A DNA stretch of 64,000 nucleotides, from positions 124,001 through 188,000 of the forward strand of contig NZ_QFKX01000005.1 of NCBI RefSeq assembly GCF_003130585.1, written 5' to 3'. This document shows positions 1 through 9,101 of the stretch, piece by piece. The notes below the pieces were generated by a model that saw only the letters and a list, made by a program, of their open reading frames with translations, did not search any database and had not been told where the DNA came from. This stretch comes from Brachybacterium endophyticum. Its GTDB lineage: Bacteria; Actinomycetota; Actinomycetes; Actinomycetales; Dermabacteraceae. The number at the start of each line of letters is the position of its first letter. Within the stretch, counting starts at the first letter, position 1. The position numbers and the translations under genes were made by a program.

Positions 1-2
1 CG

Positions 3-539
3 GCACGCCGCCGGCGACTGCGCGAGGAGTGGGGCTTCAGCGACCTGGAGATGCGCGACGTGGTCAACGCGGGCGCCCTCGACGTCATCGAGGCGACCGT
101 GGAGTCGGGCACGAGCGCCCAGAGCGCCCGCAAGTGGTGGATGGGCGAGCTGGCCCGGACCGCGAGCGAGCAGGGCGTCGAGCTCGACGAGCTCGCGGCC
201 ACCCCCGCGCAGATCGCCGAGCTGCAGGGCCTGATCGACGAGAAGAAGATCAACGACAAGATCGCCCGGCAGGTCCTCGGCAAGGTGCTCGAGGGCAGCG
301 GCGACCCGTCGGCCATCGTCGAGTCCGAGGGGCTCGCGGTCGTCTCCGACGACTCCGTGCTCACCGGCGCGGTGGACCAGGCGATCGCCGACAACCCCGA
401 CGTGGTCGCCAAGATCCAGGGCGGGAAGGTGCAGGCGATCGGTGCCCTCATCGGCCCGATCATGAAGGCCACACGCGGGCAGGCGGATGCCGGCCGCGTG
501 CGCGAGATCATCATGGAGAAGCTGGGCGTCCAGGGCTGA
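3..539 (+). CDS. gatB: Asp-tRNA(Asn)/Glu-tRNA(Gln) amidotransferase subunit B, C-terminal part
   Basis: This is the 3' end of gatB; the gene enters the window already open, and the reading frame runs from base 3 with no start codon here. GatB is the subunit of the GatCAB complex that phosphorylates and amidates Glu-tRNA(Gln) or Asp-tRNA(Asn). The visible part of about 178 residues is the helical tail and the YqeY-like tRNA-binding domain. Typical GatB stretches are LREEWGFSDLEMRDVVNAG near the left edge, KWWMGELARTA, and TPAQIAELQGLIDEKKINDK, followed by the GKVQAIGALIGPIMK block and an MEKLG-type end. The stop is followed at once by a strong hairpin, so it is probably the last gene of its operon. 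tRNA-Gln and tRNA-Glu genes occur later in the window, but that is not specific evidence. Confidence 0.93.
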   Translation, partial: ARRRRLREEWGFSDLEMRDVVNAGALDVIEATVESGTSAQSARKWWMGELARTASEQGVELDELAATPAQIAELQGLIDEKKINDKIARQVLGKVLEGSGDPSAIVESEGLAVVSDDSVLTGAVDQAIADNPDVVAKIQGGKVQAIGALIGPIMKATRGQADAGRVREIIMEKLGVQG

Positions 540-559
540 TCCCCTCGAAGCACTGCGCT

Positions 560-592
560 GGAGCGCCGTACCCCTCGTGGGTGCGGCGCTCC
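560..592 (+). terminator. Probable intrinsic terminator of gatB
   Basis: A 14-bp stem (560-573 with 579-592, one G-U pair) closes a 5-base loop, 20 bases after the gatB stop. A short tgtcgttcc follows instead of a clean T-run, as is common in GC-rich actinobacteria. Confidence 0.7.
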
Positions 593-904
593 TGTCGTTC
601 CAGGACCGCCGTCGGGAGGTGAGTTCCCCACCGCCTCATCCGGCCTGCTCGAGGACCTCCGATCCCGAGCTCTCGAGCTCGGGCCGGAGCGCCCCAGGCG
701 TCGATCATCCGGTAGGCGGTCGACGGTCTCGTCGGCAACGATCCTCCGTGATCCGTGCCAGGACCCTGCTCCGCCGCGAGAAGCACCTGCACTGCCGGAA
801 TCAACCGATATGGGCGCTGTCCTGCGGGTCCTTCGGCCGCCGTTGAACTGTCGGCTATCTCATGAGGCCTCACGGAAGGCTTGCGCGGGCCGTCCGCGAC
901 GCAC
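593..904. other. Intergenic stretch without a supported gene
   Basis: Between the gatB terminator and the siderophore promoter I see no convincing gene; open frames here are short and lack family resemblance. The one structure is a perfect 8-bp hairpin at 664-683 (cccgagct, loop ctcg, agctcggg). The right end carries a -35-like ttgcgc at 881-886 that belongs to the siderophore promoter. Confidence 0.5.
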
Positions 905-923
905 TTAGGGTAGGCATCCCTCA
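905..923 (+). promoter_or_regulatory. DtxR/IdeR iron box overlapping the siderophore promoter
   Basis: TTAGGGTAGGCATCCCTCA matches the classic 19-bp DtxR/IdeR iron box (TTAGGTTAGGCTAACCTAA) at about 14 of 19 positions. It lies over a likely -10 element, tagggt at 906-911, which stands 19 bases after ttgcgc at 881-886. A metal-loaded DtxR-type repressor bound here would block RNA polymerase, so the operon below should be made when iron is scarce. A near-identical box (15 of 19) precedes the siderophore-interacting protein gene at 49226-49244. Confidence 0.8.
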
Positions 924-973
924 ACGGGTGTGGGGCGGGCACCCGTCCCACCGGCAGGAAGGTTTCGACCCCC

Positions 974-2539
974 ATGTCCCAGCTGCTCCCGCAGACCTCT
1001 GCGCACGAGCTCCCGGCATCCGCCGGACACCTCCCGACCCACGCCGCCGCTCCCGGCTCCCGCACGACGGGATCCCTGCTCACCGGCGACAGCGCGGACG
1101 ACTACGCCGATCTCCTGCACGACGTCGTCGACACGATCGCGGCCCGCTTCCGCACGGTCGACGCCCCGTCGAACGGGCCGGATCGTGCTCGCCTCGAGGA
1201 CCTCGTGGACGCGGTGGACCTCGATGGCAGCGGGATCGGCAACCGCGCGGCCCTCGCCGAGGCCGATGAACTCTACGCGGCGAACGCCGTGTGGTTCCAC
1301 CACCCGTCCTACCTCGCGCACCTGAACTGCCCCGTCGTGCTGCCCGCCGTCGCGGCCGAGGCCATGCTGGCCGCCGTGAACACCTCGGTCGACACCTTCG
1401 ACCAGTCCCTCGTGGGAACCCTCATGGAGCAGCGGCTCGTGCGCTGGACCACTGAGCAGGTCGGGTTCGAGGACGGCGACGGCGTCTTCACCTCCGGTGG
1501 CACGCAGTCCAACCTGCAGGCGCTGTTCCTGGCGCGGGAGCGCGCCCTGCGCGAGGATTCGCGACCGCGGCCCGAGGCCCTCGCGAGCCTGCGGGTGCTC
1601 ACCACGGAGGCCAGCCACTTCTCCGTCGCCCGCTCCGCGCTCCTGCTGGGTCTGGACACCGACGCCGTGATCGCGGTCGACTCCGACGCCGAGGGCCGGA
1701 TGGACCCCGAGGACCTGCGGGCACGGCTCGCGGATCTCGCGGACGAGGGCGACCTTCCGATGGCAGTCGCCGTCACCGCCGGCACCACCGACCGGGGCAT
1801 CATCGACCCGTTGGCGCGCATCGCCGAGGTGTGCGAGGAGGCAGGGGTCTGGCTGCACGTGGACGCCGCCTACGGAGGCGGCCTGCTGGTCTCGGAGCGT
1901 CGGCGCCACCTGCTCGCGGGCATCGAGCTCGCAGACTCGGTGACCGTCGACTTCCACAAGACGTTCTTCCAGCCGGTCTCCTCGAGCGCGATCCTGGTGC
2001 GCGAGCCCGCCCACCTGCGGGCCGCCGCCTGGCACGCCGACTACCTCAACCCCGCCGCGGAGGCCGCCTCGCAGGAGGCCGAGCCCAACCAGGTCGACAA
2101 GTCCCTGCAGACCACGCGCCGTTTCGACGCGCTCAAGCTGTGGACGACCCTGCGCTCGCTCGGCGCCCAGCGCCTGGGCGAGATGGTCGACGCCGTGTGC
2201 GATCTCGCCACCGAGGTGCGCGGTCTGCTCGAAGCCGATCGCGACTTCACCGTGCTCGGCTCGAGCGACCTCAGCACCGTGCTGTTCCGCTTCCAGCCCG
2301 GCGACGTGGACGACGCCACGGCCGACAGCCACGTCGCCCTCATCCGCCGCATCCTCTTCCAGTCCGGGCGGGCGATGGTCGCACGCACCACGATCGACGG
2401 CACCCCGTGGCTCAAGCTCACGCTGCTGAACCCCGAGACGACCGTCATGGACGTCGCCGCCGTGCTCGACCTGGTCCGGGCCACCGGGCGGGGGCTGCTC
2501 GCCGGCAGCCGCCTGGCCACCGAGGGGAGCGCCCGATGA
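974..2539 (+). CDS. desA: PLP-dependent lysine decarboxylase of siderophore synthesis (DesA-type)
   Basis: A group II pyridoxal-phosphate decarboxylase of 521 residues. By family and context it should turn L-lysine into cadaverine, the first step of desferrioxamine-type hydroxamate siderophores. Visible marks are the substrate-side block HPSYLAHLNCP near residue 115, TSGGTQSNLQALF (about 175-187), HVDAAYGGGLL (about 295) with the PLP-contacting Asp, and DFHKTFFQPVSSS with the Schiff-base lysine at residue 329. It is the first gene after the iron box; the start is ATG 974 with caggaagg about 11 bases upstream. Its stop overlaps the next start by 4 bases (ATGA), so the two are translationally coupled. 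Related enzymes decarboxylate 2,4-diaminobutyrate or aromatic amino acids; the monooxygenase and IucA/IucC neighbours favour lysine. Confidence 0.85.
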   Translation: MSQLLPQTSAHELPASAGHLPTHAAAPGSRTTGSLLTGDSADDYADLLHDVVDTIAARFRTVDAPSNGPDRARLEDLVDAVDLDGSGIGNRAALAEADELYAANAVWFHHPSYLAHLNCPVVLPAVAAEAMLAAVNTSVDTFDQSLVGTLMEQRLVRWTTEQVGFEDGDGVFTSGGTQSNLQALFLARERALREDSRPRPEALASLRVLTTEASHFSVARSALLLGLDTDAVIAVDSDAEGRMDPEDLRARLADLADEGDLPMAVAVTAGTTDRGIIDPLARIAEVCEEAGVWLHVDAAYGGGLLVSERRRHLLAGIELADSVTVDFHKTFFQPVSSSAILVREPAHLRAAAWHADYLNPAAEAASQEAEPNQVDKSLQTTRRFDALKLWTTLRSLGAQRLGEMVDAVCDLATEVRGLLEADRDFTVLGSSDLSTVLFRFQPGDVDDATADSHVALIRRILFQSGRAMVARTTIDGTPWLKLTLLNPETTVMDVAAVLDLVRATGRGLLAGSRLATEGSAR

Positions 2540-3906
2540 GCGCCGCCGATCCGAGCGCGCCCGCGCAGGGCGCCGACGACGCGCACGTCCACGACCTCGT
2601 CGGCATCGGCATCGGCCCCTTCGGGCTGGGCATGGCCGCACTCAGCGATCCCCTCGAGGACGTCGACGGGATCTTCCTCGACCAGGCGCCGGCCTTCTCC
2701 TGGCACCCCGGGATGATGCTGGACGGGGCGACCATCCAGGTGCCCTTCCTCGCCGACCTGGTGACGATGGCAGATCCCACCTCCCCCTACTCCTTCCTGC
2801 AGTTCCTGAAGGAGACGGGCCGGCTGTACCCCTTCTTCATCCGTGAGTCGTTCTACCCGCTGCGCTCCGAGTACGACCGCTACTGCCGCTGGGTCGCCGA
2901 CAAGCTCGGCACCCTGCGCTGGGGCCGGCGCGTCAGCTCGGTCGCCGAGGAGGGTGAGCACCTGCTGGTCACGGCGGACGTGCTCGACGAGAACGGCGCC
3001 GTCGTCGGCCAGGAGCAGCACCGGGGGCGCCACGTGGTGCTCTCCGTGGGCACCGCACCCGTCCTGCCTCCCGCCCTGGCCGGCCTGGCCGAGCAGGGCG
3101 AGGGCGACGATTCGGCCCCGCCGGTCCTGCACAGCTCGCAGTACCTGCCCGCTCGCGAGCAGCTGCTCGAGTCGGGGTCGGTGACCATCGTGGGCAGCGG
3201 GCAGTCTGCGGCGGAGATCTACCGCGACCTGCTCGAGGAGGCCACCGAGCGCGGGACCCGCGTGGACTGGGTGACCCGCTCACCACGCTTCTTCCCGATG
3301 GAGTACACCAAGCTGACGCTCGAGATGACCTCGCCGGAGTACACCGACTTCTTCCGCTCCCTGCCCGAGGAGCGCCGAGAGACCCTCGGCCGGGAGCAGC
3401 GCTCGCTGTACAAGGGCATCAGCGCCGACCTCGTGGACGAGATCCACGACCTGCTCTACCGCCTCACGCAGGGAGGTGCCGAGGCGCCGACCACCCTGCT
3501 CACCGACACCGCGGTGACCGCCGCACGCTACGACGCCGAGAGCGGGGAGCACGTGCTCACCCTCGAGCACGGCGAGCTCGGCACCCGCCGCGAGCACCGC
3601 ACCGGGGCCGTGGTCGCCGCGACCGGGTACCGCTCGGGCGCCCCCGCACTGCTCGCCCCGCTCGGCGAGCGGATCCGGCGGGACGCGAAGGGTCGGCTCG
3701 ACGTCACCCGCGAGTACACGATCGACGACCAGGAGCGGATCCACGTCCTGAACGCCGAGGAGCACACCCACGGCGTGACCGCGCCCGATCTCGGCTTCGG
3801 CCCCTGGCGCGCGTCCGTCGTGCTCGCCGCGATCACCGGCCGCGAGCCCTACCCGATCGAGCGTCGCATCGCCTTCCAGACCTTCGGCCTGCCCGCTGAC
3901 GACTGA
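2536..3906 (+). CDS. desB: FAD/NADPH-dependent lysine/cadaverine N-hydroxylase (DesB-type)
   Basis: A 456-residue N-hydroxylating flavoprotein of the IucD/PvdA/DesB family, expected to hydroxylate the terminal amine of cadaverine using NADPH and O2 to build the hydroxamate. The FAD-binding GIGIGPFGLGMAAL lies near residue 20, WHPGMMLDGATIQVPFLADL follows at about 55-75, the NADPH motif VGSGQSAAEIYRDL is near residue 220, and the C-terminal ATGY plus LNAEEHTHGVTAPDL are family signatures. The frame is open far upstream inside desA, but ATG 2536 overlaps the desA stop and gives a protein starting just before the FAD motif, so I take that start. It is the second gene of the iron-box operon. Ornithine or lysine could be the alternative substrate. 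Confidence 0.87.
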   Translation: MSAADPSAPAQGADDAHVHDLVGIGIGPFGLGMAALSDPLEDVDGIFLDQAPAFSWHPGMMLDGATIQVPFLADLVTMADPTSPYSFLQFLKETGRLYPFFIRESFYPLRSEYDRYCRWVADKLGTLRWGRRVSSVAEEGEHLLVTADVLDENGAVVGQEQHRGRHVVLSVGTAPVLPPALAGLAEQGEGDDSAPPVLHSSQYLPAREQLLESGSVTIVGSGQSAAEIYRDLLEEATERGTRVDWVTRSPRFFPMEYTKLTLEMTSPEYTDFFRSLPEERRETLGREQRSLYKGISADLVDEIHDLLYRLTQGGAEAPTTLLTDTAVTAARYDAESGEHVLTLEHGELGTRREHRTGAVVAATGYRSGAPALLAPLGERIRRDAKGRLDVTREYTIDDQERIHVLNAEEHTHGVTAPDLGFGPWRASVVLAAITGREPYPIERRIAFQTFGLPADD

Positions 3907-3959
3907 CCCGGCGCACCGCGCGCCCCGCACCTTCCACGCAGGACCCTTCAGGAGACCCC

Positions 3960-6338
3960 GTGCAGATCGATTTCCGCCCCCTCGACCCCGACCGCGACGC
4001 GTCGCGGCTCCACGCCTGGCTCACCGATCCGCGCGCGCGGTTCTGGGAGATGACCGACCACTCCCCGCAGCAGGTGAGCGACTACCTGCGCGAGATCGAC
4101 GCCGACCCGGCCCAAGCCGGGTGGCTGGGAACGATCGCCGACGGCGGGGGCGAGGAGGTCGTCTACGTCGAGACGTACGATCCCACGATCCTCATCCCCG
4201 CGAAGGAGCTGACCCCTCGGGCCGGCGACCTCGGCATGCACCTGCTGACCGGGCCGCCGGCCGGGGAGCCGCAGCGCGGTTTCACCCGGCAGGTGATGGG
4301 CGAGGTGATGCGCTTCTGCTTCGAGCAGCGCGGCGCCGAGCGCGTGGTCGTCGAGCCCGACCATCGCAACACCGCGATCCTGGCCAAGAACGCCGCCGCG
4401 GGCTTCCGCCTGCTGCGCGAGATCGACCTGACCGCCGACGGCCACACCAAGCGCGCGGCCCTCAGCATCTGCACCCGTGAGGACTTCGCCGCCTCGCCGC
4501 TGGGCGGCGGTGCGCCCGACCCCCACGCCCACCTGCGCCCGGACGTCGCCGACGCCGTGCACCGTCACCTGCTCGCCAAGGCCGTCGCGGAGTTCTCGCA
4601 CGAGCGGATCCTGGAGCCCGCAGAGCTCGGCGACGACTGGTGGGAGCTGACCGTGCCGCGCTCCGAGGACGCCACGTCGGACGAGGCGGCGCACGTGCGC
4701 TACCGGTTCCGCGCGCGCGTGCTGCCGCTCGAGCACTGGCTCATCGAGGAGGACTCCCTGGTGCGGCTCGAGACCGGGGGAGAGAGCAGCCCCGGGGTGG
4801 CCCCGATGCACGCCCCGATCGACGTGCTCGAGTTCGTGGTCGCCTTCCAGGACGTGCTGGGGATCCCCGACGACCTGGTCTCCACGTACCTCGAGGAGCT
4901 CGCCTCGACCTTCGCGGCGGCCTGCGCCAAGCTCCACGACGCCCGCGAGGGACATCGGCCGAGCTCCGAGGACCTGCTCGGTGCGGGACTCCAGCAGATC
5001 GAGGCGGCCATGACGGAGGGGCACCCCGGGTTCCTCGCCGGCAGCGGCCGCATCGGCTACTCGCTCACCGACTACCGCGACTTCGCCCCCGAGCAGGGAC
5101 GTCGCACGCGCCTGCAGTGGGTCGCGGTGCGCCGCGAGCTCAGCCACCTCAGCCTCGGCGAGGGATACGGCGCCGCCGACCACCTCGCGGGGGCGCTCAG
5201 CCCCGAGGAGCGCGAGGGCTTCGACTCCCGGATCGCCGATCGCGGGCTCGACCCCGCCGACTACCACCTGATGCCCATGCACCCCTGGCAGGTCGACCAC
5301 CGCCTGTCGCTGACCTTCGCGGCCGACGTCGCCCGGCAGGACCTGGTGCCGCTCGGGGCGGGCGGCGACGAGTTCCAGCCCCAGCAGTCCCTGCGCACCT
5401 TCTTCGACCTCACGCGGCCGGGCGCCCCGTACGTCAAGGTCGCGCTGGCCATCCAGAACATGGGCTTCCTGCGCGGACTCTCCCCGCACTACATGCGTGA
5501 CACCCCCGCCATCAACGACTGGGTGCACGGCCTCGTCCAGGGCGATCCCGAGTTCGCCGACCTCGGCTTCTCGGTGCTGCGCGAGCGCTCGGCGCTCGGC
5601 TACACGGGCGACGTCTACCACCGCACCCGCACCACGAACCCGCACCGCAAGATGCTCGCGGCGCTGTGGCGGGAGAACCCGCTGCCCCTGCTCGGCGAGG
5701 GCGAGCGGGCGATGACCATGGCGGCCCTGCTGCACCGGGACCACGAGGGGGTCGCCTTCGTCTCCCGCATGATCCGCGCCTCGGGCATCGCCCCCAGCAC
5801 CTGGGTCGAGGACTACCTCGGCGCCTACCTCCAGCCGCTGGTCCACGCCCTCCTCGCCCACGACGTCGTCTTCATGCCGCACGGGGAGAACCTCATCCTG
5901 CGGGTGAAGGACCAGCGCGTGGTGGGTGCGTTCATGAAGGACATCGGCGAGGAGACGGCCGTGCTCGGCCCGCGCTCGCTGTCGGAGAACATCGAGCGGA
6001 TGCGGGCGAGGGTCCCCGGGGACGAGAAGGCCCTGTCGATCTTCACCGACGTGTTCGACGGCGTGCTGCGCCACCTCTCCGGCATCCTCGATGCCGACGG
6101 CCTGCTGGACGCGCAGTCGTTCTGGCGTCTGGTCGCCCGCAGCCTCGACGCCTACGAGTCCCGCCACCCGGGCCAGGCCCGCGGGCTGGCCGGCGACGTG
6201 GACCTGCGCAGCGGTGCGTTCGCGCACTCGTGCCTGAACCGCCTCCAGCTGCGCAACACGCTGCAGATGGTCGACATCGGCAACCAGGCCGAGTCACTGC
6301 TGTACGCCGGGACGATGCCCAACCCCGTGGCGCGCTGA
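3960..6338 (+). CDS. Fused siderophore acyltransferase and NIS synthetase (DesC-DesD fusion)
   Basis: A 792-residue two-part protein. Residues 1-175 are a GNAT-like acyltransferase of the IucB/DesC type (GFTRQVMGEVMRFCFEQRG, then VVVEPDHRNTAILAKNAAAG), which should acylate N-hydroxycadaverine. Residues 190-790 are an IucA/IucC (NIS) siderophore synthetase with MPMHPWQVDHRLS near residue 439, VKVALAIQNMGFLRGLS near 485 and FMPHGENLILRVKDQ near 637, which should condense and cyclise the units with ATP. In Streptomyces desC and desD are separate genes; here one continuous frame carries both. The start is GTG 3960 after caggag. It closes the operon, and I see no siderophore exporter or ABC importer beside it. 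The desferrioxamine assignment rests on the whole three-gene set. Confidence 0.86.
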   Translation: MQIDFRPLDPDRDASRLHAWLTDPRARFWEMTDHSPQQVSDYLREIDADPAQAGWLGTIADGGGEEVVYVETYDPTILIPAKELTPRAGDLGMHLLTGPPAGEPQRGFTRQVMGEVMRFCFEQRGAERVVVEPDHRNTAILAKNAAAGFRLLREIDLTADGHTKRAALSICTREDFAASPLGGGAPDPHAHLRPDVADAVHRHLLAKAVAEFSHERILEPAELGDDWWELTVPRSEDATSDEAAHVRYRFRARVLPLEHWLIEEDSLVRLETGGESSPGVAPMHAPIDVLEFVVAFQDVLGIPDDLVSTYLEELASTFAAACAKLHDAREGHRPSSEDLLGAGLQQIEAAMTEGHPGFLAGSGRIGYSLTDYRDFAPEQGRRTRLQWVAVRRELSHLSLGEGYGAADHLAGALSPEEREGFDSRIADRGLDPADYHLMPMHPWQVDHRLSLTFAADVARQDLVPLGAGGDEFQPQQSLRTFFDLTRPGAPYVKVALAIQNMGFLRGLSPHYMRDTPAINDWVHGLVQGDPEFADLGFSVLRERSALGYTGDVYHRTRTTNPHRKMLAALWRENPLPLLGEGERAMTMAALLHRDHEGVAFVSRMIRASGIAPSTWVEDYLGAYLQPLVHALLAHDVVFMPHGENLILRVKDQRVVGAFMKDIGEETAVLGPRSLSENIERMRARVPGDEKALSIFTDVFDGVLRHLSGILDADGLLDAQSFWRLVARSLDAYESRHPGQARGLAGDVDLRSGAFAHSCLNRLQLRNTLQMVDIGNQAESLLYAGTMPNPVAR

Positions 6339-6353
6339 GGGGCACCGAGGGCG

Positions 6354-7187
6354 TCAGCCCTCCTCGCGCAGTCGCCTCACCCCGTCCGGGCTCGCGCAGT
6401 CCTGCGTGGGAAGGTAGGCGACGATGTGCAGGTCCTGCACGTCCTGCGGGACGAGGTTGACCTGTTCGAAGACGAGGTGGCCGCCTCGGGGGTGCTCGAA
6501 GGTCCGCACCCTCGAGGCGAAGCGCTCGACCTCGTGGGCGTCCCATGCGCGCGCGAAGTCGGGGCTGACGGCGCGCAGGTGCGTCACCAGGCGCACGTGC
6601 TGGGGCCCGCTGATGCGCCCGCCGGCCTCCGCGCGGTACTCGGCGAGGAACTGCCGGCTGGTGTGCTCCCACTCGGGGAGCATGTCGCGCACCCGTTCGT
6701 CGGTGAAGATGAACTGCAGGAGATTGCGCTCGGCCGGATCGGCGTCGAGCACGCCGGGGAACAGCCCCTCGTAGCTGCGGTTCCAGGCGGCGATGTCCCA
6801 GTGCGCGGTGAGGGCGAAGGCCGGCGCAGGGTCCAGGGTGTCCAGCAGGTGCTGGACGTGGGAGGGCACGGGCTCGGGCTCGGCCAGGTCCGGTCGCGGC
6901 CGCGGGGTGAAACCCGCCAGGCCGAGCACGTAGTCGTGCTCCGCCTCGGTCAGGTGAAGGTTCACCGCGACGGCGTCGATCACCTGACGTGAGGGATTGA
7001 TGTCGCGTCCCTGCTCGAGCCACGTGTACCAGGTGACCGAGACGCCCGAGAGGAAGGCGATCTCCTCGCGCCGCAGTCCCGTCGTCCGTCCGCGTCCCAC
7101 GGGCGCCAGGTCGTAGTCGGAGCGCTCGACCTCGTTGCGGCGGCGGCGCAGGAAGCCGCCGAGTTCCTTGCGGGAGGGATCGTCCAT
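6354..7187 (-). CDS. XRE-family regulator with MmyB-type ligand-binding domain
   Basis: A 277-residue DNA-binding regulator. The N-terminal part holds a Cro/CI helix-turn-helix ([19 protein letters not shown], then [11 protein letters not shown], residues 36-67). The rest matches the MmyB-like domain, a PAS-like fold: [22 protein letters not shown] near residue 115, then [16 protein letters not shown], and [20 protein letters not shown] further on. Members sit beside many kinds of metabolic genes and often control their neighbour. It converges tail to tail with the siderophore operon (15 bases between stops) and diverges from ilvD with an imperfect palindrome in the shared promoter region. 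The effector cannot be read from the sequence. Confidence 0.88.
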   Translation of the reverse strand: MDDPSRKELGGFLRRRRNEVERSDYDLAPVGRGRTTGLRREEIAFLSGVSVTWYTWLEQGRDINPSRQVIDAVAVNLHLTEAEHDYVLGLAGFTPRPRPDLAEPEPVPSHVQHLLDTLDPAPAFALTAHWDIAAWNRSYEGLFPGVLDADPAERNLLQFIFTDERVRDMLPEWEHTSRQFLAEYRAEAGGRISGPQHVRLVTHLRAVSPDFARAWDAHEVERFASRVRTFEHPRGGHLVFEQVNLVPQDVQDLHIVAYLPTQDCASPDGVRRLREEG

Positions 7188-7208
7188 GCGCTGAAAACTA
7201 TCAGTTCC

Positions 7209-7220
7209 ACCACTAGTAGT
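7209..7220. promoter_or_regulatory. Near-perfect 12-bp palindrome between the XRE regulator and ilvD
   Basis: ACCACTAGTAGT is self-complementary except for one base pair and sits 22 bases upstream of the regulator start and 10 bases upstream of the ilvD -35-like element. It is a candidate operator for the divergent XRE protein. The assignment is inference from position and symmetry only. Confidence 0.4.
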
Positions 7221-7229
7221 AACGCCGTC

Positions 7230-7260
7230 TTGGTGCCTGACCTGCCCACGTGGCTAAATG
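7230..7260 (+). promoter_or_regulatory. Likely leaderless promoter of ilvD
   Basis: ttggtg (7230-7235) and taaatg (7255-7260) form a -35/-10 pair with a 19-base spacer. Transcription would begin at or within a base or two of the ATG at 7266, which also explains why no Shine-Dalgarno sequence precedes ilvD. Confidence 0.45.
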
Positions 7261-7265
7261 GGCAT

Positions 7266-9101
7266 ATGCCCCAACTGCGCTCTCGAACCTCGACCCATGG
7301 CCGCAACATGGCCGGTGCCCGCGCCCTCTGGCGCGCGACCGGCATGGAGAAGTCCGACTTCGGCAAGCCGATCGTCGCGATCGCGAACTCGTACACCCAG
7401 TTCGTGCCCGGCCATGTGCACCTGAAGAACATGGGCGATCTCGTCGCAGGCGCCATCAAGGAGGCCGGCGGCGTCGCCAAGGAGTTCAACACGATCGCCG
7501 TGGACGACGGCATCGCCATGGGCCACGGCGGCATGCTCTACTCCCTGCCCAGCCGGGACATCATCGCCGACAGCGTCGAGTACATGGCCAACGCCCACTG
7601 CGCCGATGCGCTCGTGTGCATCTCGAACTGCGACAAGATCACGCCCGGCATGCTGATGGCCGCGATGCGCCTGAACATCCCGGTCGTCTTCGTCTCCGGC
7701 GGTCCAATGGAGTCCGGCAAGCCCGTGGAGGGCGTGGTCGACCACCGCCTGGACCTCGTGGACGCGATCGCGATCTCGGCCGACGAGTCGGTGACCGATG
7801 CCCAGCTCGCCGAGATCGAGGACAACGCCTGCCCCACCTGCGGCTCCTGCTCGGGGATGTTCACCGCGAACTCGATGAACTGCCTGACCGAGGCGCTGGG
7901 CCTCTCGCTGCCCGGCAACGGCACCACGCTGGCCACCCACGCGCTGCGCAAGGAGCTGTTCCTGCGCGCCGGGCGCACCGTGGTGGACCTGTGCAAGCGC
8001 TACTACGGCGACGACGACGAGTCCGTGCTCCCGCGTAACATCGCGACCAAGGCGGCGTTCAGCAACGCCATGAGCCTCGACGTCGCCATGGGCGGATCGA
8101 CCAATACCGTGCTGCACATCCTCGCCGCCGCGATCGAGGGCGGGATCGACTTCGGGCTCGAGGACATCGACCGCCTCTCGCGGTCCGTGCCGTGCCTCTC
8201 GAAGGTCGCGCCGAACAGCCAGAAGTACCACATCGAGGACGTCCACCGGGCGGGCGGCATCCCCGCGATCCTCGGCGAGATGAACCGGGGCGGACTGCTG
8301 GACCACTCGGTCCACTCCGTGCACTCTCCCGATCTCGACAGCTGGCTGGGGGAGTGGGACATCCGCAGCGGCGAGACCAGCGAGGAGGCGAAGACCTTCT
8401 TCCGGGCTGCACCGGGCGGGGTGCGCACCACCCAGGCGTTCTCACAGGCCAACCTCTGGGACGAGCTCGATCTCGATGCCGAGGGCGGGGCTATTCGCGC
8501 GGTCGCGCATGCCTACACCAAGGACGGCGGGCTCTGCGTGCTCAAGGGCAACCTCGCGACCGACGGCGCCGTGATCAAGACCGCGGGCATCACCGAGGAC
8601 CTCTTCCACTTCGAGGGCACGGCCGTCGTCTGCGATTCGCAGGAGGAGGCCGTCCAGAAGATCCTCGACAAGACCGTCAAGGAGGGCGACATCGTCGTCA
8701 TCCGCTACGAGGGGCCCCAGGGCGGGCCGGGCATGCAGGAGATGCTCTACCCGACCTCGTTCCTCAAGGGGCGCGGGCTCGGCAAGGCCTGCGCGCTGAT
8801 CACCGACGGGCGCTTCTCCGGCGGCACCAGCGGAGTCTCCATCGGCCACATCTCCCCGGAGGCCGCCGAGGGCGGGCTGATCGGTCTGGTCGAGGACGGC
8901 GACAGGATCATCATCGACGTCGACACCCGCAAGCTCGAGCTCGACGTCCCCGAGGACGAGCTGACCCGGCGTCGCGCGGCCAAGGGGAGCCTGCCCTGGA
9001 AGCCCGAGAGCCGGGAGCGCCAGGTCAGCCAGGCGCTCAAGGTGTACGCGCACCTGGTGCGCTCGGCGACCTACGGCGCGACGCGCCGTCCGCTGGACTG
9101 A
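7266..9101 (+). CDS. ilvD: Dihydroxy-acid dehydratase
   Basis: The 611-residue IlvD dehydrates 2,3-dihydroxy-isovalerate (or -methylvalerate) to the 2-keto acid, the third shared step of valine and isoleucine synthesis, using an Fe-S cluster. The N-terminus [19 protein letters not shown] aligns closely with E. coli IlvD and fixes the start at ATG 7266, not at the in-frame codon 36 bases earlier. Cluster cysteines appear in [11 protein letters not shown] (about residue 122) and in [12 protein letters not shown] (about 195); [16 protein letters not shown] and [16 protein letters not shown] are conserved C-terminal blocks. Length agrees with the 616 residues of E. coli. It stands 4.6 kb before ilvBNC, separated by the cys genes, and its 3' end overlaps the convergent permease by 31 bases. 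Confidence 0.96.
   Translation: MPQLRSRTSTHGRNMAGARALWRATGMEKSDFGKPIVAIANSYTQFVPGHVHLKNMGDLVAGAIKEAGGVAKEFNTIAVDDGIAMGHGGMLYSLPSRDIIADSVEYMANAHCADALVCISNCDKITPGMLMAAMRLNIPVVFVSGGPMESGKPVEGVVDHRLDLVDAIAISADESVTDAQLAEIEDNACPTCGSCSGMFTANSMNCLTEALGLSLPGNGTTLATHALRKELFLRAGRTVVDLCKRYYGDDDESVLPRNIATKAAFSNAMSLDVAMGGSTNTVLHILAAAIEGGIDFGLEDIDRLSRSVPCLSKVAPNSQKYHIEDVHRAGGIPAILGEMNRGGLLDHSVHSVHSPDLDSWLGEWDIRSGETSEEAKTFFRAAPGGVRTTQAFSQANLWDELDLDAEGGAIRAVAHAYTKDGGLCVLKGNLATDGAVIKTAGITEDLFHFEGTAVVCDSQEEAVQKILDKTVKEGDIVVIRYEGPQGGPGMQEMLYPTSFLKGRGLGKACALITDGRFSGGTSGVSIGHISPEAAEGGLIGLVEDGDRIIIDVDTRKLELDVPEDELTRRRAAKGSLPWKPESRERQVSQALKVYAHLVRSATYGATRRPLD

Noticed and set aside
3948..6227. Very long open frame antisense to the desCD gene
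   Set aside because: GC-rich codons give long antisense frames; the sense strand has clear acyltransferase and NIS motifs and the antisense protein shows no family resemblance.
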